The translations under genes and the position numbers were made by a program. This document shows positions 16,486 through 26,180 of a stretch of 64,000 nucleotides of DNA, in pieces. Numbering within the stretch: position 1 is the stretch's first letter; the number at the start of each line of letters is the position of its first letter. The stretch lies in contig CAJTHL010000014.1 in NCBI GenBank assembly GCA_910576205.1, forward strand, positions 85,819-149,818, read 5' to 3'. This stretch comes from Clostridia bacterium (GTDB lineage Bacteria > Bacillota > Clostridia > Lachnospirales > Lachnospiraceae). The notes beneath the pieces are model-generated. The model was not told where the DNA came from. It saw nothing but the letters and a program-made list of their open reading frames with translations, and did not search any database.

Positions 16486-17754
16486 ATGAACAAGAAACCG
16501 TTTGTAACCCTGGACAGGCTCCGGGAGATTGTGGAGAAGTATCCAACCCCCTTCTATTTGTATGACGAAAAAGGAATCCGGGAAAATGCCCGTGCTTTGA
16601 AGGAGGCGTTCTCCTGGAATCCTGGCTATAAGGAATATTTTGCCGTAAAGGCCACGCCGAACCCGTTTCTGATTAACATCCTGCGGGAGTACGGCTGTGG
16701 CTGCGACTGCTCCTCTATGACGGAGCTCATGATGTCCCACGCCATTGGCGTCAAAGGAGAGGATATTATGTTTTCCTCCAACGATACGCCGGCGGAGGAG
16801 TTTGTCTATGCGGACAAGATTGGCGCTATCATTAACCTGGACGATTTCACCCATATCGATTTCCTGGAAAAAACCATCGGCCATATTCCGGAAACCATAA
16901 GCTGTCGTTATAATCCAGGGGGGATTTTCAAAATCAGCAACGATATTATGGACAACCCCGGAGACGCCAAATATGGCATGACTACGGGGCAGCTTTTTGA
17001 CGCCTATGAGCTATTAAAGAAAAAAGGCGCGAAGCATTTCGGCATCCATGCCTTTCTGGCCAGCAATACCGTAACCAACAAATATTATCCCCTTCTGGCA
17101 AAGGTGCTTTTTGAGGTGGCGGTAAAGCTGAAGGAGGATCTGGGTATATCCCTGGAATTTATCAATCTCTCCGGGGGAATTGGCATCCCTTACCGCCCGG
17201 ACCAGAAGCCTAACGATATCCGCCGTATCGGCCAGGGAGTCCGCAAAGCTTATGAGGAGATCCTGGTTCCCGCAGGCCTTGGAAATGTGGCTATTTACAC
17301 GGAGCTTGGCCGCTATATGCTGGGTCCCTACGGCGCTCTGGTTACAAAGGTGCTTCATCAAAAACACACCCACAAGGAATACATCGGCTGCGATGCCTGC
17401 GCCGTAAATCTAATGAGGCCTGCCATGTACGGGGCTTATCACCATATTACGGTTATGGGGAAGGAGGAGGAGCCGCTGGATCATATTTACGATGTGACAG
17501 GCTCTCTGTGTGAGAATAACGACAAGTTTGCCATTGACAGGCAGCTTCCCCAGATCGATATCGGAGACCTGCTGTTTATCCACGACACGGGAGCCCACGG
17601 CTTTGCCATGGGTTACAATTATAACGGCAAGCTGAAATCCGCGGAGCTGCTTCTAAAGGAGGACGGAAGCGTGGAGCTTATCCGCCGGGCAGAGACGCCG
17701 AAGGATTATTTTGCCACCTTTGACTGCTTTGCGCTTTTGAAGGATCTGGTGTGA
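16486..17754 (+). CDS. lysA: Diaminopimelate decarboxylase-like PLP enzyme
   Basis: 422 aa. Fold-III PLP decarboxylase: the Schiff-base Lys is in EYFAVKATPNPF, the phosphate-binding Gly-rich loop in NLSGGIGIPY, and the active-site Cys region in GSLCENNDKFA. The usual EPGR motif is ELGRY here, and several other stretches (CDACAVNLMRPAMYGAYHHI) differ from standard LysA, so this is a divergent member; substrate could be meso-diaminopimelate or a related D-amino acid. Monocistronic, with its own promoter and terminator. Shine-Dalgarno GAGGAGATG precedes the start. Confidence 0.85.
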   Translation: MNKKPFVTLDRLREIVEKYPTPFYLYDEKGIRENARALKEAFSWNPGYKEYFAVKATPNPFLINILREYGCGCDCSSMTELMMSHAIGVKGEDIMFSSNDTPAEEFVYADKIGAIINLDDFTHIDFLEKTIGHIPETISCRYNPGGIFKISNDIMDNPGDAKYGMTTGQLFDAYELLKKKGAKHFGIHAFLASNTVTNKYYPLLAKVLFEVAVKLKEDLGISLEFINLSGGIGIPYRPDQKPNDIRRIGQGVRKAYEEILVPAGLGNVAIYTELGRYMLGPYGALVTKVLHQKHTHKEYIGCDACAVNLMRPAMYGAYHHITVMGKEEEPLDHIYDVTGSLCENNDKFAIDRQLPQIDIGDLLFIHDTGAHGFAMGYNYNGKLKSAELLLKEDGSVELIRRAETPKDYFATFDCFALLKDLV

Positions 17755-17845
17755 AAAGACGGTAGAGGGGAGGCCCTGGCGCTTCCCCAAAGTAAGGACG
17801 CTTAGACGGTAAATATGCTAAATGATAAGGGCGTATAGACGGAAA

Positions 17846-17886
17846 AGGCGGCTGCCTTCTCGGGAATAGAAGACAACCGCTTTTTC
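17846..17886 (+). terminator. Intrinsic terminator of the lysA-like gene
   Basis: GCGGCTGCCTTC (17848-17859) pairs with GAAGACAACCGC (17869-17880) with two mismatches, and is followed by TTTTT at 17881-17885. Confidence 0.7.
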
Positions 17887-18253
17887 CTAATATGGGTAGA
17901 ATCGAATGATAGATAGTAATCAAGTTAAATTCAGCATCGATACTTTATCAGACGGAGTGTGTCATGTACAGCTTCGGATGTGTCCCCGACCGCCCACTGG
18001 TAACACAAAACTAACTATCTAGTCTACTATTAGAATTGTGAAATATTTACTGTATACATAATAAAACAGTTCCCGGAAAAAATCAAGAAGTAAAATCTTT
18101 ACAAATCAATAAAAATACATCAAATTTTTGTACATATTGCACAAAAATCGAAAAAGCTGTCAGGAAGAGGCATTGACGACAGGTTGCGGGAAGAAGTATA
18201 ATGGAGCAATACACTGGAAAAAAAGAAATATACAGATAAGAGAGGAAACAATC
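17887..18253. other. Intergenic stretch before mutS, nothing recognised
   Basis: About 365 bp. The part up to 18000 has moderate GC and no tRNA or riboswitch pattern I recognise. The remainder is AT-rich and should contain the mutS promoter, but no clear pair of boxes stands out. Confidence 0.5.
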
Positions 18254-20866
18254 ATGGCGCAGATGACACCCATGATGCAGCAATATGTAAAGACAAAGGA
18301 AGAGTACAGGGATTGCATCCTGTTTTACCGGCTGGGAGATTTTTACGAGATGTTTTTTGAGGATGCCCTGCTGGTTTCAAAGGAGCTGGAGCTGACGCTG
18401 ACCGGCAAGGATTGCGGTCTGGAGGAGAGGGCTCCCATGTGCGGCATTCCCTACCATGCCGTGGAGGGGTATCTGGCAAAGCTTGTATCCAGGGGCTACA
18501 AAGTGGCCATCTGTGAGCAGGTAGAGGATCCGAAGCAGGCAAAGGGCCTGGTAAAGAGAGAGGTTATCCGCATCGTAACTCCGGGAACCAACTTAAATCC
18601 CCAGTCCCTGGACGAATCCAGAAACAACTATATTATGTGTACGGTTTATCTCTTCGACCGTTACGGCCTGTCCATTGCGGACGTGACCACAGGGGATTAT
18701 TTCGTCACCGAGGTAGACAATATCCGGCGGCTTCTGGACGAGGTGCAGAAATTCAACCCATCGGAGATTATCTGCAACCACGCCTTCTATGTAAGCGGCG
18801 TGGATATTGATGATCTGAAAAGCAGGCTGGGTATGGCGGTCTATGCCCTGGACGACTGGTATTTTGACGACGAGCTGTGCCGGAAAACCCTGCTCTCCCA
18901 TTTTAAGGTGTCCAGCCTGGAAGGACTTGGAATCGGGGATATGGGCTGCGGCGTTATCGGCGCGGGGGCGCTCCTCAAATATCTGGAGGAGACCCAGAAA
19001 AACGACCTGTCCCACATGACCCACATTACGCCCTATGCCTTTGGAAAATACATGCTGCTGGACGGCTCCACCAGGCGGAACCTGGAGCTTACGGAAACCC
19101 TGCGGGAAAAGCGGAAAAAGGGTTCCCTTCTCTGGGTCCTGGACAAGACCCGCACAGCCATGGGGGCCAGATTGCTGCGTTCCATGGTGGAGCAGCCCTT
19201 GATTCACAGGGAGGAGATCGAGAGGCGTCATGAGGCTATCGAGGAACTGAACAGCCAGATGATTACCCGGGAGGAGCTGCGGGAGTATTTAAACCCCATC
19301 TACGATCTGGAGCGGCTTATAGGACGCATCAGTTACCAGACGGCCAACGCCCGGGACCTTATTGCCTTTAAGACCTCCCTGGCCATGCTGCCCCCCATCA
19401 GAACGCTGCTGGAGGGATTTCACAGCCCCCTCCTTAGGGAGATCTGCCAGGACCTGGATACCCTGGAGGATATACACGGGCTTATTGAGGCCGCCGTCTG
19501 CGAGGAGCCGCCGGTTTCCCTGCGGGATGGGGAGATTATTAAAGACGGCTTTCACCAGGATGTGGATAAATACCGCCGGGCAAAGACAGAGGGGAAAACC
19601 TGGCTTGCGAAGCTTGAGGTGCAGGAGCGGGAGCGCACCGGCATCAAAAACCTGCGGGTAAAGTTTAACAAGGTGTTCGGCTATTACCTGGAGGTGACCA
19701 ACTCCTACAAGGATCTGGTGCCAGAGGACTATATGCGCAAGCAGACCCTGGTCAATGCCGAGCGGTATATTACACCGGAATTAAAAGAGCTGGAAGATAC
19801 CATTCTGGGGGCGGAGGACAAGCTAAACAGCCTGGAGTACGAGCTGTTTTGTAAGCTTCGGGACGAGATTTCCGCCCAGGTGCTGCGCATTCAGAGGACG
19901 GCAAAGGCCGTGGCGCATCTGGACGTATTCACCTCCCTCTCTCTGGTGGCCCAGAGGAACAGTTATGTGCGGCCGGTGATGAATGAAAATGGCGTGATCG
20001 ACATCAGAAACGGGCGTCACCCTGTGGTGGAGCAGATGATAAGCAACGATATGTTTATCGCCAATGACACATGCCTGGACAACGGAAACAGGCGGGTTTC
20101 CGTTATAACCGGTCCTAATATGGCGGGGAAATCCACATATATGCGCCAGGCCGCCCTCATTGTGCTTATGGCCCAGATCGGCAGCTTCGTGCCTGCAGAC
20201 AGCGCGAAAATCGGCATTGTGGACCGGATTTTTACCCGGGTGGGGGCTTCCGATGACCTGGCTTCCGGCCAGAGTACCTTTATGGTGGAAATGACGGAGG
20301 TGGCCAATATCCTGCGCAATGCCACCAGGGACAGCCTGCTGATTCTGGATGAGATCGGCCGGGGCACCAGCACCTTTGATGGGCTGTCCATCGCCTGGTC
20401 TGTCATTGAGTATATCAGCAATCCGAAAATTCTGGGTGCAAAGACCCTGTTTGCCACCCACTACCACGAGCTGACAGAGCTGGAAGGCTCCATAAGCGGC
20501 GTCAACAATTACTGTATTGCGGTGAAGGAAAAGGGTGACGACATTGTTTTTCTGCGGAAGATCGTAAAAGGCGGGGCGGACAGAAGCTACGGCATCCAGG
20601 TGGCAAAGCTGGCCGGTGTGCCGGACCCGGTAATTGCCAGGGCAAAGGAGCTTTTGGAAAGCCTGGTGGCCGCGGATATCTCGGCAAGAAACAAGGTTCT
20701 CCCTGTGGAGATCGAGATGGAGGCGGAACAGATATCCCTGATGGATACGGTAAAGGACGACGACATTATCGGAGAACTGCGGGAGCTGGAGCTTTCCAGC
20801 ATGACGCCCATAGAAGCATTGAACGTGTTGTACCGGCTGCAGAATAAGATCAGAAACAGATGGTAG
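18254..20866 (+). CDS. mutS: DNA mismatch repair protein MutS
   Basis: 870 aa from ATG 18254 (Shine-Dalgarno AGAGAGGAAA); codons upstream do not belong to the family. N-terminal mismatch-binding domain with the FYRLGDFYEMFF motif, whose Phe stacks on the mismatch and whose Glu contacts it. Core, clamp and lever domains follow. The C-terminal ABC ATPase has Walker A GPNMAGKSTYMRQ, signature ASGQSTFMVEM, Walker B LLILDEIGRGTSTFDG and the conserved FATHYHEL. Length is standard for MutS1. It is followed 50 bp on by mutL, the usual pairing. Confidence 0.98.
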   Translation: MAQMTPMMQQYVKTKEEYRDCILFYRLGDFYEMFFEDALLVSKELELTLTGKDCGLEERAPMCGIPYHAVEGYLAKLVSRGYKVAICEQVEDPKQAKGLVKREVIRIVTPGTNLNPQSLDESRNNYIMCTVYLFDRYGLSIADVTTGDYFVTEVDNIRRLLDEVQKFNPSEIICNHAFYVSGVDIDDLKSRLGMAVYALDDWYFDDELCRKTLLSHFKVSSLEGLGIGDMGCGVIGAGALLKYLEETQKNDLSHMTHITPYAFGKYMLLDGSTRRNLELTETLREKRKKGSLLWVLDKTRTAMGARLLRSMVEQPLIHREEIERRHEAIEELNSQMITREELREYLNPIYDLERLIGRISYQTANARDLIAFKTSLAMLPPIRTLLEGFHSPLLREICQDLDTLEDIHGLIEAAVCEEPPVSLRDGEIIKDGFHQDVDKYRRAKTEGKTWLAKLEVQERERTGIKNLRVKFNKVFGYYLEVTNSYKDLVPEDYMRKQTLVNAERYITPELKELEDTILGAEDKLNSLEYELFCKLRDEISAQVLRIQRTAKAVAHLDVFTSLSLVAQRNSYVRPVMNENGVIDIRNGRHPVVEQMISNDMFIANDTCLDNGNRRVSVITGPNMAGKSTYMRQAALIVLMAQIGSFVPADSAKIGIVDRIFTRVGASDDLASGQSTFMVEMTEVANILRNATRDSLLILDEIGRGTSTFDGLSIAWSVIEYISNPKILGAKTLFATHYHELTELEGSISGVNNYCIAVKEKGDDIVFLRKIVKGGADRSYGIQVAKLAGVPDPVIARAKELLESLVAADISARNKVLPVEIEMEAEQISLMDTVKDDDIIGELRELELSSMTPIEALNVLYRLQNKIRNRW

Positions 20867-20916
20867 CTTTTTTCAGAATAAAAGCTAAAGACGGATAAAG
20901 ACAAATGGTGGAGCCT

Positions 20917-23091
20917 ATGAGAGAAATACAGGTGCTGGATCAGCACACCATAGATAAGATTGCGGCGGGGGAGGTTATCGAGCGGCCTTCCTCGGTGGTA
21001 AAGGAACTGGTGGAAAATGCCGTGGATGCCGGAGCCACGGCGGTTACGGTGGAGATCAAAGAGGGGGGAACCACCTTCCTCAGGGTGACGGACAATGGAA
21101 GCGGCATTGAGAGGGGACAGGTTCCCCTGGCTTTTCTGCGCCATTCCACCAGCAAAATCCGCAAAGCCGAGGATCTGCTCTTCGTGGCATCCCTGGGATT
21201 TCGGGGGGAGGCCCTCTCCAGCATTGCGGCTGTTTCCATGGTGGAGCTTATCACAAAGACCCGGGAGTCGGAAAGCGGCATCCGCTATTGTATCGAAGGC
21301 GGGCAGGAGAAGGAGCTGGAGGAGGCGGCGGCGCCGGAGGGGACGACCTTTCTTGTGCGAAGCCTTTTCTACAACACGCCGGCCCGGCGGAAATTCTTAA
21401 AATCCCCCATGACGGAAGGGGGGTATATCGGCGATCTTATGGAGCGCATGGCTCTTTCCAGGCCGGATATTTCTTTCCGCTTTATCAACAACGGCCAGAC
21501 AAAGCTTCACACGGCAGGAAACCATAATCTCAAGGATGTGATTTATCAGATTTATGGCCGGGAGATCGCTGCAAATCTGATTGCCGTGGACAGGGAACAG
21601 GGGCCCATCCATGTGACCGGGTTTATCGGAAAGCCCCTGGTGGGCCGGGGAAACCGGAATTTTGAGACTTATTTTGTAAATGGAAGATATGTGAAGAGCA
21701 CCTTGATTGCCAAAGGCATTGAGGACGCCTACAAAACCCTGCTGATGCAGCACAAATATCCTTTTACCGTGCTGCATTTTGAGGTGGACGGCCAGTATCT
21801 GGACGTAAATGTGCATCCCACCAAGATGGAGCTTCGTTTCTCCAACCAGGAGCAGGTTTACCGCTTTGTCCAGGAAACCCTGCGGGATGCCCTTATGGGG
21901 CGGGAACTGATTCCACAGGTGACGCTTGGGGAGAAGGAGAGGCTGCCCAAGGGGGAGATGGCGCAGGAGAAAAAAACGGATACGGCGGAAACAAACCCGC
22001 TGTCTGAGCTGCTCCATGCAGCAGGCAAAGGGGGAAGCCGGGAGACCGGAAAGACCGGAATGCCCCGTAAGCCGGCAAAGGAAGAACCGGTAAAAGAAAC
22101 AGACGCTGCCCCGGGACAGAATACATCCCAGGAATGGAAAAAAGCGGCAAAATCCTATCAGTTTTTGCCGCCCCAGAAGCAGGATCTGGATTATTTTCTG
22201 GAGGAGATGCGCAAAAGGGTGAAGAAAGCCCACGAAAAGCCGGTGGATAATGAGAATTCCCCAAAGAAGGAGATACCGGGGGAGAATGCAGGCAATAAAG
22301 AGAGCGCCTATGAGGATACCTCTGGGAGAGGGGGTGTAGGGATTTTCCGGGAAAGCGGGTCTTATACTGTGACAAGGCCCCCACAGTCCCAGCCTGACCC
22401 CAGGCAATCCCCAATGGTTCAGCCTGAGCCTTCCCTTCCGGAAACTGCGCGGCAGGAACCCAGGCAGCTCGAACTATTTGAGACCCACCTTCTGGATCCC
22501 GGAAAAAAGGCGGATATCCGCATAATCGGGCAGCTTTTTGACACCTACTGGCTGGTGCAGCAGGAGCAGAATTTCTATATGATAGACCAGCATGCGGCCC
22601 ATGAGAAGGTGTTGTTTGAGAAGATGATGGAGAGCTTTAAGAAGAAAGAAATCACTTCCCAGATGGTGAGTCCTCCCTTGATTTTAAGCCTCAATCTGGC
22701 GGAGGCAGAGACTTTGCGGCTCTATAAGGACGCGTTTTCCGGCCTTGGCTTTGAGGTGGAGCCCTTTGGGGGCAGGGAGTACGCCATCAGCGCCGTCCCC
22801 GCCAACCTTTTTGGCATAGCGGAGAAGGAGCTGTTTCTGGAAATGCTGGATTCCCTGTCGGAGGCAATGGTGGCGGGGAAGACGGATTCCCGCCTTGTGC
22901 TGGAAAAGATCGCCTCCATGTCCTGCAAGGCTGCGGTAAAGGGGAATCAGCGTTTGAGCCGCAAGGAGGCAGAGAGGCTTATAGAGACTCTTTTCACTCT
23001 GGAGAATCCCTATACCTGCCCCCATGGGCGGCCTACCATTATCTCTATGACAAAGCAGGAAATCGAACGGAAATTTAAGCGGATCGTTTAA
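20917..23091 (+). CDS. mutL: DNA mismatch repair protein MutL (endonuclease type)
   Basis: 724 aa from ATG 20917, chosen because GGTGGAG is 4-5 nt upstream; ATG 20905 is an in-frame alternative. GHKL ATPase motifs: ELVENAVDAGA, DNGSGI, RHSTSKI and GFRGEALSSI. A long variable linker (about 340-520) joins the C-terminal domain. That domain has the metal-binding endonuclease motif DQHAAHEKVLFE (DQHAx2Ex4E), SCKAAVKGN and CPHGRPTI. It should therefore nick DNA itself, as in bacteria without MutH. It partners with MutS. Confidence 0.97.
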   Translation: MREIQVLDQHTIDKIAAGEVIERPSSVVKELVENAVDAGATAVTVEIKEGGTTFLRVTDNGSGIERGQVPLAFLRHSTSKIRKAEDLLFVASLGFRGEALSSIAAVSMVELITKTRESESGIRYCIEGGQEKELEEAAAPEGTTFLVRSLFYNTPARRKFLKSPMTEGGYIGDLMERMALSRPDISFRFINNGQTKLHTAGNHNLKDVIYQIYGREIAANLIAVDREQGPIHVTGFIGKPLVGRGNRNFETYFVNGRYVKSTLIAKGIEDAYKTLLMQHKYPFTVLHFEVDGQYLDVNVHPTKMELRFSNQEQVYRFVQETLRDALMGRELIPQVTLGEKERLPKGEMAQEKKTDTAETNPLSELLHAAGKGGSRETGKTGMPRKPAKEEPVKETDAAPGQNTSQEWKKAAKSYQFLPPQKQDLDYFLEEMRKRVKKAHEKPVDNENSPKKEIPGENAGNKESAYEDTSGRGGVGIFRESGSYTVTRPPQSQPDPRQSPMVQPEPSLPETARQEPRQLELFETHLLDPGKKADIRIIGQLFDTYWLVQQEQNFYMIDQHAAHEKVLFEKMMESFKKKEITSQMVSPPLILSLNLAEAETLRLYKDAFSGLGFEVEPFGGREYAISAVPANLFGIAEKELFLEMLDSLSEAMVAGKTDSRLVLEKIASMSCKAAVKGNQRLSRKEAERLIETLFTLENPYTCPHGRPTIISMTKQEIERKFKRIV

Positions 23092-24090
23092 TCCTCCATC
23101 TGGGCGGGAGACTCCCACAGAAGAAGCTTCTGGCCCAGGCCTTCTTTTAAAGCGGTGCGGTACAGATCCCATCCAAGTCCCAGGTCAAAGACAGCCATGC
23201 CGCAGGCCACAAAGCAGATAATCTGGTCGTCAGAAGTGCGGCCTTTCTGGTGGCCGTTGATTATATCTCCGATGCTGAGAGAGTCGTCAAGAGCTGGCTT
23301 GCGTCCGGCGTCAATAAGCCGGTAAATGGGGCCTCCGATAACCCCCGAATAATATTTGTCCTTGTCCCCGGACATGACGGCATCCTCCACATAGGCATGG
23401 TGCAGGCCAATATGGTCGTACACAATGTCCATATCCAGCGGCTTCCAGACTGTTTTCCACCACTGCCTCCAGTCCGAAATCTTTTCTCACATGCTCTGCC
23501 AGGGCAATGGCCCTGGCCTCTGAATGGTTGTGACAAACAACCTTTTCTATGGATTTCATTTCGCCAAGAATGGCGTCCATGCAGGCTTTCCCAATAGCTC
23601 CACAGCCGATACAGGTCAGTACCCGGGAATCCTTGCGGGCAAGGTATCTTGCGCCCACCGCAGGCACGGCCCCGGTGCGGGCGGCGCTGATAAGATTTGC
23701 GCTCATATAACAGATGGGCTCGCCGGTTTCCTTGTTGTTCAGGGTAACCATAAGTACGGAGCGGGGCAGGCCACAGGACTTGTTGGCGGCGTTGGAGCCG
23801 TACCATTTCTGCCCGCAGATGTTAAAGCGGCCCCCCAGATAAGCGGGCATTGCCACAAACCTGCGGTCCGGTCCGGCCACAGGCATATTGGGAAACGGAG
23901 TTTCCTCCGGAAATACAATGTACATTCCGTGATTGTTGTGGTTGTTTCCTCCCATTAAATAGTCGCCTCTGGCAAGCAGCTTGAAAACCTCTTCGGCGTT
24001 ATTCACACATTTTGGTGTATTTAATACACCAGCCGCAATACAATCAGGCTCAGACATATACAAAAATTCTGTTTTTTTCCCCATTACCAT
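23088..24090 (-). pseudogene. Ornithine cyclodeaminase / 'tyramine oxidase subunit B' family, frame-disrupted
   Basis: From ATG 24090 the first 200 or so residues are normal for this family: FLYMSEPDCIAAGVLNTPKC, HNNHGMYIVFP, KWYGSNAANK, and a Rossmann start VLTCIGCGAIGKACM. Near 23440 the frame changes; the C-terminal part (MDIVYDHIGLHHAYVEDAV ... GDIINGHQKGRTSDDQIICF) reads in another frame to 23088. Comparison with the family length suggests that about 50 codons (the second half of the Rossmann domain) were deleted at the junction. The last bases overlap the end of mutL on the other strand. The enzyme family removes ammonia from or reduces imino acids; this copy should be inactive. Confidence 0.85.
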
Positions 24091-24159
24091 AAATCCCCTT
24101 TCAGAAAATGAAAAAATGTATTAATTATACATATCATAATCGCACTACAAAGAATTAAA

Positions 24160-24873
24160 AATTACAAGAGCACACCCATTGGGCCGGATACAACTACCCT
24201 GGAGGATGCCAGAAGGGTAATCCGGGATTATCATGTGGAACATCGTCTGCCAAAAGCAGTGGTGGATTATCTGATACAGGCGGGGCCGGAAAAGGAGACG
24301 CCCAAGGCATTTCCGGAGAATACCTACTTTCTTATCAATACCCTTCCGGACTCCTGCATCTATGGAAAGGAGGAGGCGGAAAAAATGGGGATTCCGGCGG
24401 TGATTCTGACCTCCTTCCTGGAGGGGGAGGCACGTGATGTGGGAAGCGTTCTGGCCTCTGTGGCCAGAGAAATACAGATCTATGGAAATCCTGTGAAGGC
24501 GCCCTGCGTATTGCTGGCTTCCGGCGAGGCTGCCACAAAGATAGAGGACAACCGGACGATTTGCGGACATGGCGGACCAGGGCAGGAGGAAGTGCTGGGA
24601 TTCGCCCTGGCGGCCGCAAAGATTCCCGGGGCCTGCCTTTTGTCCATTGACTCTGAGGGAACAGACGGAACCACGTCTGCGGCCGGGGGAATTGCGGATT
24701 CCACAAGTGCGGCAGCCGCGCTGGAAAAGGGCGTGGATATCCATGGGGCTCTGCGCGGGCATGCCTCCTTTGAGGCCCTGGAGGCCCTGGGAGATACGGT
24801 GTTTACAGGAAATACGGGGACGAATCTCTGTGATTTTAATGTGCTTTATATTCCCGGAAACAGTGAGGTGTAA
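24160..24873 (+). pseudogene. Type-2 glycerate kinase (MOFRL domain), 5'-truncated
   Basis: Homology begins abruptly near 24163 (STPIGPDTTTLEDARR) with no start codon and no Shine-Dalgarno. It continues through AGPEKETPKAFPENTYFL, a Gly-rich region (ICGHGGPGQEEVLGFALAAA) and the C-terminal STDGTDGTTSAAGG-like segment (DSEGTDGTTSAAGGIADS). The N-terminal half (about 200 residues) of the usual 420-440 is missing. Full enzymes phosphorylate D-glycerate to 2-phosphoglycerate. A GTG at 24235 could start a fragment, but it would lack half of the fold. The gene ends 1 bp before the enolase-like gene, so the two were an operon. The upstream neighbour is also broken, which suggests one deletion event spanning 23.4-24.2 kb or two separate ones. 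Confidence 0.85.
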
Positions 24874-24874
24874 A

Positions 24875-26149
24875 ATGTCAAAAATTGTAAATGTTACGGC
24901 CAGACAGCTCATCGACTGTAAATGCAGACCTATGGTTGAGGTGGACGTAATCACGGAGGACGGGGCTGTGGGAAGGGGCAGCGCGCCTACAGGAAGCTCT
25001 GTGGGCATTCATGAGTCTTATGTGCTGCGGGATAACGATGCCGGCGAATACAATGGAATGGGCGTTCATAAGGCTGTGGAAAACGTGAAAAATATTATCG
25101 CTCCGGCTCTTAAAGGTATGGACGTGAAGGACCTGCGGGGAATTGACCAGAGAATGATTGAACTGGACGGCACGCCGGACAAGAGGCGGCTGGGCGGGAA
25201 CGCCATTTACAGCACATCCATTGCGGCGTTTCGGGCAGGGGCGGAGGAGGCCCATGTGCCGGCTTACGAATATCTCTGCGGCCGGGAAATAAAGACGGTT
25301 CCTGTGCCTTCCTTTAACGTGGTAAACGGAGGAGTCTATGGGGATGTGGTTATGCCCTTCAACGAATTCCTCCTTGTGCCCTATAAGGCGGACAGCATTT
25401 ATGAGGCAGTCGAAATCGCGGTGAAATGCTTTCAGAAGCTGGAGGATGTCATCCGCATGTTCACCGGCTCTGTACCGGAGGTGGGGCGTTCCTACGGCTG
25501 GATTACTCCCACGGACGATCCGGAGACTGCGCTGGAACTGATGCAAAGAGCTGTGGATGCATGCGGGTATCACGACAAGGTGGCATTTGCCCTGGACTGC
25601 GCTTCCAGCGAAATGTACGATAGGGAAACGGATACATACCTTATGAAAGGAAAACGCGTCTGTGCGGAGGAGCTTATCTCCTACGCGAAAAAACTCACCC
25701 GGAAATTTCCCTTTGTGTTTATTGAGGATTTACTGGATGAGGATGATTGGGAAAATTATCCAAGGGCGGTGGCGGAATTATCTGATACAATTATTCTTGG
25801 GGATGATTTCATAGTGACTAATCCCAAACGACTGAAAAGAGCGTATGAATTAAAGGCGGTAGAGGGATTCATTTTGAAGCCAAACCAGGTGGGGACGCTG
25901 ACGGAGGCGCTGGATGCTTATGAATATGGACGTGAACGGGGAATGTACGCCATTCCCTCGGGACGTTCCGGGGGCGTTGTGGGAGATGTGGTCATGGATT
26001 TGTCCATTGGTCTGGAAGTGCCCTTCCAGAAAAACGGCGCGCCGAAATCCGGAGAGCGCATTGACAAGCTCAATATGCTGATGCGGGCTTGCGATATGGC
26101 TCCGGGATGCCGGATGAGCGATCTTACAGGGATTGTGAAATTCCGCTAA
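24875..26149 (+). CDS. Enolase-superfamily protein with altered catalytic residues
   Basis: 424 aa, the length of enolase, and colinear with it. Metal ligands are kept (D241 in ALDCASSE, E284 in FIEDLLDEDDW, GDD at 309-311). The catalytic Lys pair is also kept (K335 in ILKPNQVGT, K398 in ERIDKLNML), as is E164 in NEFLLVP. Three other enolase residues are not: the GDEGG loop that carries the general-acid Glu reads GRSYG (204-208), the His of SHRSG is Gly (G363), and the loop His of NGGxHA is Tyr (Y155). The gene follows a glycerate kinase remnant, so 2-phosphoglycerate or a related hydroxy-acid phosphate may have been the substrate. It is probably not the housekeeping enolase. Confidence 0.8.
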   Translation: MSKIVNVTARQLIDCKCRPMVEVDVITEDGAVGRGSAPTGSSVGIHESYVLRDNDAGEYNGMGVHKAVENVKNIIAPALKGMDVKDLRGIDQRMIELDGTPDKRRLGGNAIYSTSIAAFRAGAEEAHVPAYEYLCGREIKTVPVPSFNVVNGGVYGDVVMPFNEFLLVPYKADSIYEAVEIAVKCFQKLEDVIRMFTGSVPEVGRSYGWITPTDDPETALELMQRAVDACGYHDKVAFALDCASSEMYDRETDTYLMKGKRVCAEELISYAKKLTRKFPFVFIEDLLDEDDWENYPRAVAELSDTIILGDDFIVTNPKRLKRAYELKAVEGFILKPNQVGTLTEALDAYEYGRERGMYAIPSGRSGGVVGDVVMDLSIGLEVPFQKNGAPKSGERIDKLNMLMRACDMAPGCRMSDLTGIVKFR

Positions 26150-26180
26150 GACACAGATAATAACTCTATGCTTCCGGCCC

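Noticed and set aside
17887..18253. Possible tRNA or riboswitch before mutS
   Set aside because: No cloverleaf, T-box or known aptamer pattern could be drawn.
21397..22407. 336-aa minus-strand frame opposite mutL
   Set aside because: Shadow of the MutL linker; low-complexity translation without family features.
24235..24873. Complete small protein starting at GTG 24235
   Set aside because: Homology to glycerate kinase begins upstream of this codon and covers only the C-terminal half; no ribosome site.
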